From Flavobacteriaceae bacterium (GTDB lineage: Bacteria; Bacteroidota; Bacteroidia; Flavobacteriales; Flavobacteriaceae): DNA of 64,000 nucleotides. A model generated the notes under the pieces. That model ran no database searches, was not told the DNA's origin, and worked only from the letters and a program-made list of their open reading frames with translations. Both the position numbers and the translations under genes were made by a program. The DNA lies in NCBI GenBank assembly GCA_021739635.1, contig JAIPBH010000008.1, forward strand, positions 1 to 64,000. Reading direction: 5' to 3'. The first letter of the stretch is position 1, and each line of letters opens with the position of its first letter. This document shows, piece after piece, positions 1 to 7,985 of this stretch.

Positions 1-64
1 TAAATTATTTAGACCAATTTAATAAATTAATTATGAATTTAACGAAATAATTTTTGTTTAATGA

Positions 65-524
65 TTAAATTAATTCTTTAAGCCTTTTAGTAGCTATTTC
101 GGCCGTAATATCTCTTTGTGGTGAACCAAACATTTCATAGCCTATCATAAATTTTAACTGTGGAGCTTCTAAGTAGTGGTGGATAAAACTCATGCCAATG
201 CCAGTGTTTGTTGTTCTCTCCATTAGTTGTTGGATGATGAATGCCGCTAGAATAGGGAAATAAAGTATTAAACAGCTTATCGTAGGTTTTGGTAATTACC
301 GAAATAGCCTCTGCAAATAACTGTGCTTCACTATCGGCCATTTCTAAAATATGTTTTTGAACACGTTTGGTTACTATCATCGTTTCAAATGGCCAAATAG
401 CCCACAACGGTATAAAAACCACAAAAGCGTCATTCGCATAAATAATGCGTTCTTGTTGTTCTAATTCTTGTTTTAGATAGTCACCTAAGAGACTTCTTTT
501 GTTTTTATCGTAGTAAGCTTGTTG
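65..524 (-). pseudogene. galT: Remnant of galactose-1-phosphate uridylyltransferase (C-terminal half, frameshifted)
   Basis: The reading frame down to 135 matches the C-terminal half of GalT, the Leloir-pathway enzyme that exchanges UDP between glucose and galactose. Visible landmarks are SLLGDYL, WAIWPFETM and FYPPLLRS. The N-terminal half, including the catalytic HPH region, is absent. The ORF stops early (KIYDRL), but another frame continues exactly as expected with [16 protein letters not shown] and a stop at 65-67. The shift lies at a short A tract (T4 at 152-155 on the plus strand) where two more A would restore the family sequence VKKFM. The 5' side is joined in frame to a symporter remnant (next entry). 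Truncation plus frameshift make a functional enzyme very unlikely. A sequencing error could explain the frameshift but not the missing half. Confidence 0.8.
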
Positions 525-626
525 TTGTGTATTATTTTTATCTCTGGACACTCATAATCCAACGCCTAAAATCAAAATAGCATCGGCAATGAAAATATAA
601 TCCAAAATTTGAAAATTCTCTGTCTT
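525..626 (-). pseudogene. Remnant of the N-terminus of a sodium/solute symporter, fused to galT
   Basis: Translated in the same frame as the galT fragment, this stretch reads LDYIFIADAILILGVGL, a stop (TGA at 552-554), then VSRDKNNTQ. This matches the usual start of sodium:solute symporter (SSS) family sugar transporters, in which the first membrane helix is followed by GVGLWVSRDKK. The stop falls exactly where the family has Trp (TGG to TGA). The original ATG also seems lost. Symporter genes often neighbour galT/galK in Flavobacteriaceae, so one internal deletion joining symporter codon ~35 to mid-galT explains the arrangement. The family assignment is from memory of the motif, not from a search. 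Confidence 0.55.
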
Positions 627-668
627 TTATTTTGCCTTTTAATAAGGTTTTACTCTCTTTAATAAGAT

Positions 669-2144
669 TTATTCCTTGATAAATTTCATTGAAGTACTAA
701 CTTTATTTGTTTTAACACTAATTATATAAAACCCTTTATTTAAATCTGAAATATTAATCAAAATCTTACCATCAATATTATTAGATAAGGACTTTAGTAT
801 TCTACCATTTATATCATAAATACAAATATTTACTTTTTCATTTCCGCTTTTAGTCATCAACCAGAAACTATCAGTAGCCGGATTAGGATATATACTAATA
901 TCAGAGCTATTTGTATGACTATCAGAGATTGACAATGTAGAATCTTTATAAACTCTTACCCAATCGATTTCTGTAACATGAGGAAAAAGTGAATCATCTG
1001 GAGTACCACCCCAAGCACCACCAACGGCTTGATTGAAAATTAACCAAAACGGTTGATCGAACGGCCATTCACTTTCAGTTGAACCAAGTTGGTCTTTAGT
1101 TACGGAGAAATAATAGTTATAATCAACGTAAAAGCTAAGTTTATTTTCTGACCATTCAACACCATAAATATGAAAATCTGTGTCATAATCACTTATAATA
1201 TATGTACCTGTCTTTTGTGTACCAATGGTATGATTGTAACTTTCAGTATGAATTGCGGCCCCAAGATTATCAAAATCCTGACCATGCTCCATAATATCAA
1301 TTTCTCCACATTTTGGCCAACCAACTCCTGTATCAAACAAATTCTCTCCTAGCATCCAAAAAGCTGGCCAAGTACCTTTACCTCTTGGAAGTTTCATTCT
1401 TGCTTCGATTTTACCATATTGGAAAGTCAATTTACCTTGAGTTTCGATTTTTCCAGATGTATAAAAGCGGGTAACGAGCTCGCTCATCCATGGGCCTTGT
1501 CCTGTATAGGTCTCTTTTCTAGCAATTAGTTTAAGTGTGCCATTAGATACCTCAACATTCTCTTCCCTTGGAGTGTAGAATTGTATTTCACCATTATCTG
1601 GGTTACCATGATGAACCTTACTCCAAACAGTTTCATCAACTTGATTTCCGTTAAACTCATCAGACCAAAATAGTAGCCAATTGGGTACATAAACTTCAGA
1701 ATCAGAAAACGTAAACCAGTCAATATTGCAAACTCCATTTACCTCCTTGGCAATAATATATAGATTGTGTATACCTGTAACCTCACTTATGTTGCACATC
1801 TGATCCTCAAATATAGCCCAACTGTTTGTGATCTCGGGGTAAAAATTTGCAATTAGGGCTCCGTCTATAGTGTCTATTCGCAGTTCTAAATAACCTCCAG
1901 AACTTGCCTTGGCAACATTGAAAATGATAGATTTAAAACCAGTACTAAAATCAACATTTCTATATAAAATCCAGTCTCCAACATCAATATAACCAACTGT
2001 TGTAGCGTTATTTTCAAGTTCAACACCAAACATGTCATCATAATTTTCAGCCTCTAGTACTGAATAGGCAATTGAGAAACTTGAATAAAAAAGTAAAAAA
2101 ACATTAAGTAAAACTTTGGTAATTGATAGCAATTTGTTAATCAT
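669..2144 (-). CDS. Secreted GH16 beta-glucanase (laminarinase-like) with CBM6 and T9SS sorting domain
   Basis: Probably cleaves beta-1,3-glucan or a related beta-glucan outside the cell. Residues 1-28 look like a signal peptide, 29-148 are a CBM6-like carbohydrate-binding module, about 155-400 are the GH16 catalytic domain, and about 415-491 are a T9SS type A C-terminal sorting domain (starts near ISIYPNPATDSFW). The GH16 signature GEIDIMEHGQ is intact, with E281 as nucleophile, D283 as assisting residue and E286 as acid/base. GTWPAFWMLG and the closing WVRVYK also fit the laminarinase side of GH16. It is the last gene of the minus-strand PUL, 35 bp after the GH99/71-like gene. Exact substrate (laminarin, lichenin or another beta-glucan) cannot be fixed from sequence alone. 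Confidence 0.9.
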   Translation of the reverse strand: MINKLLSITKVLLNVFLLFYSSFSIAYSVLEAENYDDMFGVELENNATTVGYIDVGDWILYRNVDFSTGFKSIIFNVAKASSGGYLELRIDTIDGALIANFYPEITNSWAIFEDQMCNISEVTGIHNLYIIAKEVNGVCNIDWFTFSDSEVYVPNWLLFWSDEFNGNQVDETVWSKVHHGNPDNGEIQFYTPREENVEVSNGTLKLIARKETYTGQGPWMSELVTRFYTSGKIETQGKLTFQYGKIEARMKLPRGKGTWPAFWMLGENLFDTGVGWPKCGEIDIMEHGQDFDNLGAAIHTESYNHTIGTQKTGTYIISDYDTDFHIYGVEWSENKLSFYVDYNYYFSVTKDQLGSTESEWPFDQPFWLIFNQAVGGAWGGTPDDSLFPHVTEIDWVRVYKDSTLSISDSHTNSSDISIYPNPATDSFWLMTKSGNEKVNICIYDINGRILKSLSNNIDGKILINISDLNKGFYIISVKTNKVSTSMKFIKE

Positions 2145-2179
2145 ACAATTAGTTTACGTTAAAACAAGCTATTAACTCA

Positions 2180-3652
2180 TTATCTTTTAAAAATTTTGAT
2201 ATTTTGTAAAACATTATCTGTTCTAACTTGAACAATATAAATTCCTGCTTTCAACCTTTCCAACCCATTTAATGTTATCATATTATCTTTCAAAAACACT
2301 GATTCATTTAGTATAAGTTGCCCATTAAGACTATAAACACTTATAGATACGGGGTTATTCAAATTGATTTCAAAATGTATTTGAATTTTATCTTCAAATG
2401 GATTAGGAAACACTTTCAAATCTGTTTTATTAAAACTATTAATTGAAAGAGACCCTCCTTCAATATTATCCATTATTAAGATTGCTTGTTCTGGATTTAA
2501 TTCAGAAAAGTAAGTAGAGGCCTGATCAAGCATTTGTTGAACATCTGTATCAAACACAAACTGTTTTCTTAATTTATATAATCGATGTATTTGTTGTAAT
2601 TCTTCAAGACCAAATGAAACACCTAAATAATTTTGAATTGTAGTTAAAAAAGAAAAACCAAATTCTTGGGTTGGCTCAAACATCGTTCCTTCCCCAAAAT
2701 CATTCCAAGTTGCCAATTGTAACAAATCAATATCTGTGTTATATTGGGTAACTAATTGTAAGGTTTCAGTTAAAGTATTAATGCCACTATGTTCAATGGT
2801 AAAAAACCCAGCCCCAGCATTACCTTCATTATAAAAATCTTTAAATCCAGGATAGGTGACTCCCATTGTTGTATTAAATAAGGGTGCCCTATTTGTATAA
2901 AAATCATTTAAATAAGTAAGATGATCATTATTAGCATCAACCTCATATATCCAAGCATATTCCCCACTTGCATGAGTTCCTACTTCACTTGACTCATTCC
3001 AAAGCGTTAGAAAAGTAAGATCTTCACCGGCAAAAGGCATTATTAAATCCCAATCGCTTTCATTCTGATATGTAATTGGGCCAAATATGCCGACAAAAGG
3101 TTTATTTTGTAATCCATACCTAAAATAATTGCTTCTTCCAAAATAATTATTATTGGCATAGTCGAGATTATCCTGAATATCGGACAGGCTTCTTGAAAAC
3201 CTGTCTTCTAAAATTAAAGCAAAATCTAAACCCATTTCTTGAGTTTTATCAATAATGGCATTTGAATTAGCAAGCAAGCTGTTAATATCTCCATTAGAGC
3301 CTTTTACACCGTACCAATCAATGGATACACAATCTACTCCAGCATATTTCATAAGTAGTAAATGATATTCAATGACATCTGCATCAATACTAGAATAAGG
3401 TCCAATTAAAGGATAAAAGTGAGATGCTATTTGTCGTTTTCCAGTAGCGCTATCGACAATAATATTGGGGTTTTGGTTGTTCATAGTCCAGTGCCACCCC
3501 CAATTACCATTAAACTCAGGGGTTTCAAACCAAGGCATATAATGCATTAAAACTGGTTTATTAAAAGTTTTAGGAACGTGTGAGGTTTGACCAAAGTTTA
3601 TACTTATAGACAACAATACAATCACTGTAAAAAATATATGTTTTTTTTCCAT
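2180..3652 (-). CDS. Secreted GH99/GH71-like glycoside hydrolase with T9SS sorting domain
   Basis: A (beta/alpha)8-type enzyme of the GH71/GH99-like group found in Bacteroidota PULs; characterised relatives act on alpha-mannan (GH99) or alpha-1,3-glucan (GH71). Recognisable stretches are LMHYMPWFET, IASHFYPLIGPY, YAGVDCVSIDWYG and TWNDFGEGTMFEPTQEFGF. A signal peptide ending near INFGQ precedes the catalytic part (about 30-380), and a T9SS type A sorting domain follows (VFPNPF..., about 415-490). I chose the ATG at 3652 because it directly begins the signal peptide; an ATG at 3676 would add eight residues. It is a paralogue of the lipoprotein at 10046-11278. A hairpin at 3717-3750 separates it from the upstream SGNH gene, so it may be transcribed at a different level. 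The specificity is unknown. Confidence 0.8.
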   Translation of the reverse strand: MEKKHIFFTVIVLLSISINFGQTSHVPKTFNKPVLMHYMPWFETPEFNGNWGWHWTMNNQNPNIIVDSATGKRQIASHFYPLIGPYSSIDADVIEYHLLLMKYAGVDCVSIDWYGVKGSNGDINSLLANSNAIIDKTQEMGLDFALILEDRFSRSLSDIQDNLDYANNNYFGRSNYFRYGLQNKPFVGIFGPITYQNESDWDLIMPFAGEDLTFLTLWNESSEVGTHASGEYAWIYEVDANNDHLTYLNDFYTNRAPLFNTTMGVTYPGFKDFYNEGNAGAGFFTIEHSGINTLTETLQLVTQYNTDIDLLQLATWNDFGEGTMFEPTQEFGFSFLTTIQNYLGVSFGLEELQQIHRLYKLRKQFVFDTDVQQMLDQASTYFSELNPEQAILIMDNIEGGSLSINSFNKTDLKVFPNPFEDKIQIHFEINLNNPVSISVYSLNGQLILNESVFLKDNMITLNGLERLKAGIYIVQVRTDNVLQNIKIFKR

Positions 3653-3716
3653 ACAGTTAAGCTTGCCATTGAACAAGCTAAATAATTCAAAATGTTTTTG
3701 ATAGCTATTATACTAT

Positions 3717-3750
3717 AAAAGTTGGAGCTATAATTATAGCTCCAACTTTT
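3717..3750 (-). terminator. Perfect hairpin between SGNH and GH99-like genes
   Basis: AAAAGTTGGAGCTATAA and its exact reverse complement are adjacent, giving a 34-bp palindrome. It starts 8 bp beyond the stop codon of the SGNH gene, and A/T-rich tracts flank it on both sides. It can act as a terminator or 3' stabilising hairpin in the middle of the PUL. Confidence 0.65.
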
Positions 3751-3757
3751 TTGTTAA

Positions 3758-6700
3758 TTATTGATTTATTATCAATTTAATTGTCAACTTACTAAAAGAT
3801 GTTTTTAGGTTACAAAAATATAATCCTTTTGATAGTGGCTCAATAGTGATATCCTTTATAGGTATTTTATAATCTCCAGGAGTATTTTGATTATTAGTAT
3901 AAGCACCAACTTTTTTACCGAGTAAATCATAAATAATGATTTCAACACTTCCAGCTTCTTTAATTGAATAATAACAATACGATTCACTGTCTGCTGGATT
4001 AGGAATAACCCTAAAATTCTGTCGTATGTAGTTTGAGTCTTCAAAACCAAGTGTAAATGTCTCCTCAATAACCGTGTTAGTACTTTGTGCCAAATTTGAC
4101 AATTCATCATTAGAGGTAATACCTTGACCATCTAATGGTGCATAGATCTCGAGACTTGATTTTAGTAAATCTCCAGCTACCATTGCATTAATTTCGTCAT
4201 TATTCATTCCTGAGCGATAAAAGAACCAATTTCTATAATCTATAGAAGCGGGTGCTGAGTTACTATTAATCGATGTTTTATCTAATAGCATTTGTTCAGA
4301 CAAAACCCCCTCTTCTGTTCCATCAATATAAAGAATTGTTTCACCACGAGCATAAAAATGAGTTAACGTTAAAGTATGCCATAACCCATCATTCACAGGT
4401 GTAGTACCAGTTATTTTTCCGCTCATCGGTGAGTTGTAAATTACTACACCATTTGCATTATCAATAGTAATATTTCCAGTTTGTGATGCAGTTTCCATGT
4501 CAAAAATTGATCCAATTCCAGCTGTTTTAAAATCAATAGATGCGGTAAAAGAATGAACTTGCTCTTCAGGTGTAAAAATAAATTTTCTACCAACTTGATT
4601 ACCTAATGTAGTCCAAGTATTAGTAACTAATTGAGGTTGTTGTTTTCCTGCGTTTATAGCATCAAACATTGAAGGCACAAAACCATGCATCATCTCTGTA
4701 TAACCTAAATCATTAGGATGACCAGAATCAGTTGAATGTCCAGCTACCCATTTACCAGTACCATCATCAATTGTTCCCATAACATTAACACTTGGCACAT
4801 CCCATTTATGGATTAAAAGGTTCATATCTTTGATAAATTGATAATGTGTGCTATTATAAAATCCATTAGCATAATTTCCAATTACCACAGGCACTTTACC
4901 ATTAGCACGGGCTTGTTGAATTAAGATTAGCATGTTTGCTTTAAATTGATCAAAAGCTACTTGTCCTGTTTCAAAAAGTCCCTCATTAGCCAATGATAAA
5001 CCAAAAACGACATACTTTCCACAATCTGACATTAAGTGATAATCAAAACGGTTTAATAGATCATTTGTATCGTTACCACCGATAGATATGTTAGAAAACA
5101 TCCAATCTTCACCATTTCCAGCAGTAGCTCTATCTTTTAATAACAAATCATATTGGTGTGCATATCCCATGTATTGACTATTGTCATCTGATGCAATAGA
5201 AGCTCCATAGCCTTTTGCTACTGAAGATCCCATAACTGAAATTTTCATATCGTCAATACTGGAACAGGTTGTACTTATGTCATAAGTAAAATTCTGCATA
5301 TCTACGGTTATAGTATATTCACCATTGAAATTGTAAATATCTGTGTAGGGAATGCCATTCGCTTTATCAACAAAAACAAGGCTGCTTTTGGTGTCGTTTA
5401 TTTGTTTAACAGCACGACCTGTTCCAGCTAATTCTATATAAAAACGAGGTGAATCATCCGCTGTTGTTGGAACCGAGAAATTTACAGCTCCTGACCAAAC
5501 ACCATTTCCTTGATAGGTTGATAAGTTTTCTGCACCTCCCCACCAAGCTTCTTGCCCTGGTGCTTTTGGAAGCATATGTGAGATCACATTCCATCCATAC
5601 ATTGGGGTTACACTATAAGTCATTTCATTTAGGTCAACAAACACATATTTCCAACCTCCTCCAGGGGAAGTAATAGCATTACCTGTTCCTTGTAATAGAT
5701 TACCAGCCCCATCACCACCATACTCTGTTCCAGAACCATCAGTAGTTGTAAAAAAGGTAAAACTACCAGTATCTCCCATAGAAGTGTACATTTCAAATTG
5801 GTTTGTAATAGTGCCTTCAGCACCCATTATTTGTCTCATTGCCATACCATCAGCTGCTAAATCGCTTGCTGCCTCAGTTGCTGAACCGGTTAAATAAAAC
5901 TCTGTAATTAAATTTGCAAAGGTTACTTGAACCTGATCTGTTATACTGTTATTAAAACTACTTGTAGCTGTAACAGTAACTGTACCAGATTGTTTAGGCT
6001 TCAAATTACCTTCACTATCAATAATTGCAATATTTTCGTCATCAACAGACCAGTTAACCCCTGTTTGAGTAGTGTTTACTGGCAAATAATCAATAGCTAA
6101 TTGAGACGGACCTGATGTAGACAGGTTACTTGTATTAATTGTGATGTCTGTAACCTCAATAATACCAGGGTTAGCAACTTCTTCAATTTTCAGCATGTTA
6201 ATGTAACTAAAACCACCTGAGTAAATTTCAGTAAAAATCTCAATTGTCCCCTCTGCACTAGGAAAAGCATCTACTACAAAAAACTCATCGTCATTGCAAT
6301 TCAAGGTTGGATCTGTTGCTATACCTGTACCAGATGTTTGTAAAATACCTGATGTTCTACCAGCTCCAGTTACCGTATATCTAGTTTCACGTGTTGATGT
6401 TGTATTACGGCTTCCAAATATTGAAAGCGTGTATAATCTATTTGGGTTTAAACATGATATGGTAATTGTTCCTGTACCTGGACTTGATAAATACAAATAG
6501 GATTGTGTAGCTTCAGATATAGCCATATCCCCAAGAAGATTAGGGTCTGGAGTAGTAAAGGCCGAATTGTTATTAGGAATAAAATTTCCAGAAACGGAAA
6601 GATCATATCTTGCAACTCCATTAACATCTAACATACTAATAGAACTATTATTAGACTCAACATTTGCCCAATAATTAGTGTTTGTATCTGGATTTGTAAT

Positions 6701-7189
6701 TGGAGCACTACCAAAATTGACTAAAAAAGTATTATCTGAAGGAGATGGTGCTCCTAAACAACTACATTGACTACCCAATCTTAATTGCTCTTTTAATGCA
6801 TACGGTATTGTTCCTGTAACACTAGTAGCAGTACCAGCTACAGGACCATCCAAAATATGGGACCAGAACGCCGAATTACCAGCCGTTTCAATTTCAGTAA
6901 CTGTTAGACCATATAAATCTGTTGGTATAAAGGTAAGGCTCCATAACATACCATTTTCATGAGTCATTAAAGCAGGCCCACCTGGAAGCGTTTGGGGCTC
7001 CCAAGACCAGAAATAGAGGTCTTGCCCTGGAGTTACAAGTGTATTTCCTGTTAAATCAAAATACCAAGTTACTTGCTGATCATACGTATAAGTTGCTGGA
7101 GATGTACATACATCCGCTGGTGCAGTCTGTGCCTTTAAACCAGTGAAGGTATAAAGCAACATTAATGAGATTAGTATAATTTTTTTCAA
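3758..7189 (-). CDS. Giant secreted multi-domain SGNH hydrolase (probable carbohydrate esterase) with glycan-binding modules and T9SS domain
   Basis: An 1143-residue protein. Order of parts: signal peptide (1-21, ending LKAQ); WYFDL module (about 22-140) shared with two neighbours; a beta-rich region (about 145-335); a Big2-like Ig domain (about 345-425); SusE/SusF-like binding region (about 430-640); SGNH/GDSL hydrolase (about 645-850); LamG/concanavalin-like domain (about 860-1015); T9SS type A sorting domain (about 1058-1143, RVIPNPADSES). The hydrolase shows block I MGSSVAKGYGAS with S656 in the nucleophile position, SIGGND, and the block V dyad DSGH (D821, H824). SGNH enzymes in PULs usually remove acetyl or other acyl groups from glycans, which is my inference here. 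It lies 26 bp downstream of the 227-aa module protein. The fold assignments outside the SGNH, Big2 and sorting domains are tentative. Confidence 0.75.
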   Translation of the reverse strand: MKKIILISLMLLYTFTGLKAQTAPADVCTSPATYTYDQQVTWYFDLTGNTLVTPGQDLYFWSWEPQTLPGGPALMTHENGMLWSLTFIPTDLYGLTVTEIETAGNSAFWSHILDGPVAGTATSVTGTIPYALKEQLRLGSQCSCLGAPSPSDNTFLVNFGSAPITNPDTNTNYWANVESNNSSISMLDVNGVARYDLSVSGNFIPNNNSAFTTPDPNLLGDMAISEATQSYLYLSSPGTGTITISCLNPNRLYTLSIFGSRNTTSTRETRYTVTGAGRTSGILQTSGTGIATDPTLNCNDDEFFVVDAFPSAEGTIEIFTEIYSGGFSYINMLKIEEVANPGIIEVTDITINTSNLSTSGPSQLAIDYLPVNTTQTGVNWSVDDENIAIIDSEGNLKPKQSGTVTVTATSSFNNSITDQVQVTFANLITEFYLTGSATEAASDLAADGMAMRQIMGAEGTITNQFEMYTSMGDTGSFTFFTTTDGSGTEYGGDGAGNLLQGTGNAITSPGGGWKYVFVDLNEMTYSVTPMYGWNVISHMLPKAPGQEAWWGGAENLSTYQGNGVWSGAVNFSVPTTADDSPRFYIELAGTGRAVKQINDTKSSLVFVDKANGIPYTDIYNFNGEYTITVDMQNFTYDISTTCSSIDDMKISVMGSSVAKGYGASIASDDNSQYMGYAHQYDLLLKDRATAGNGEDWMFSNISIGGNDTNDLLNRFDYHLMSDCGKYVVFGLSLANEGLFETGQVAFDQFKANMLILIQQARANGKVPVVIGNYANGFYNSTHYQFIKDMNLLIHKWDVPSVNVMGTIDDGTGKWVAGHSTDSGHPNDLGYTEMMHGFVPSMFDAINAGKQQPQLVTNTWTTLGNQVGRKFIFTPEEQVHSFTASIDFKTAGIGSIFDMETASQTGNITIDNANGVVIYNSPMSGKITGTTPVNDGLWHTLTLTHFYARGETILYIDGTEEGVLSEQMLLDKTSINSNSAPASIDYRNWFFYRSGMNNDEINAMVAGDLLKSSLEIYAPLDGQGITSNDELSNLAQSTNTVIEETFTLGFEDSNYIRQNFRVIPNPADSESYCYYSIKEAGSVEIIIYDLLGKKVGAYTNNQNTPGDYKIPIKDITIEPLSKGLYFCNLKTSFSKLTIKLIINQ

Positions 7190-7215
7190 TATGTTCTAAT
7201 TTTTAAAATTATTAA

Positions 7216-7899
7216 TTATTCTAAAGCAATTTTTTTGATCAACGTTCCATTTTCATTTTCCAACTGAACAATGTAAATACCAGAAGTTAAATTAGGGAGT
7301 CTAAAATCATGCGAACCTTCAGAAATAAATGAAGAATTTAATACTTGCTTACCCGATATATTAACTAACGTTAAGCGGGATTTTCCTGTAGACATACCAT
7401 CTATTCTTAAAGTAGATGTATTAATAGTGTATATCTTTATGTTATCTACATTAAAAGAATCTGAACTTAAAGTTATTACACCCGCACAAGAATTCCCTAA
7501 ACGCAATAATTCTTTCTGTCCATATGGAATTGTACCTGTTACAGCAGTTCCTCCCGCATTTTGAACATTAGACCAAAAAGCTGCATCACCTACAGCTTGT
7601 ATTTCAGCTGCCGTAAGACCATAAAAGGTTGTTGGAGTAAAAGTTAAGCTCCATATCATATCACTTTCGTGAGTCATTAAAACACTACCGCCTGGAGGAG
7701 GGTTTGGAGCCCATGAATAGAAGTATAAATCTTCTCCAGATGTTACTAGTGTATTTCCTGTGAGATCAAAATACCAAGTAACTTCTTGGTCATAAGCATA
7801 GCTTGCGGGCGATGTACAAACTTCTGCTGGTGCAATCTGTGCATTAAGTCCTGTAAAGGACAGAAATAAAACAAAACAAAAAAGTAATAATTTTTTCAT
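7216..7899 (-). CDS. Small secreted WYFDL-module protein with T9SS sorting domain
   Basis: This 227-residue protein consists of a signal peptide (ending GLNAQ), one module of about 115 residues, and a C-terminal T9SS sorting domain whose end reads GIYIVQLENENG. The module closely resembles the N-terminus of the next protein (3758-7189), including CTSPA, YDQEVTWYFDLTGNTLVT, LMTHE, IWSLTF and GTIPYGQKE, so the two genes arose by tandem duplication or module shuffling. No catalytic motif is visible. A surface-attached or released glycan-binding role is an inference from the PUL context and from the absence of any enzyme domain. I do not recognise a named family for the module. Confidence 0.75.
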   Translation of the reverse strand: MKKLLLFCFVLFLSFTGLNAQIAPAEVCTSPASYAYDQEVTWYFDLTGNTLVTSGEDLYFYSWAPNPPPGGSVLMTHESDMIWSLTFTPTTFYGLTAAEIQAVGDAAFWSNVQNAGGTAVTGTIPYGQKELLRLGNSCAGVITLSSDSFNVDNIKIYTINTSTLRIDGMSTGKSRLTLVNISGKQVLNSSFISEGSHDFRLPNLTSGIYIVQLENENGTLIKKIALE

Positions 7900-7985
7900 A
7901 ATAATAAGTTTTAATAATTAATAATGTTAGTATTTAGTTTAGATGTAGGGATTTATTTAAATTAGATTAGGAGTATCTTTTCTTG

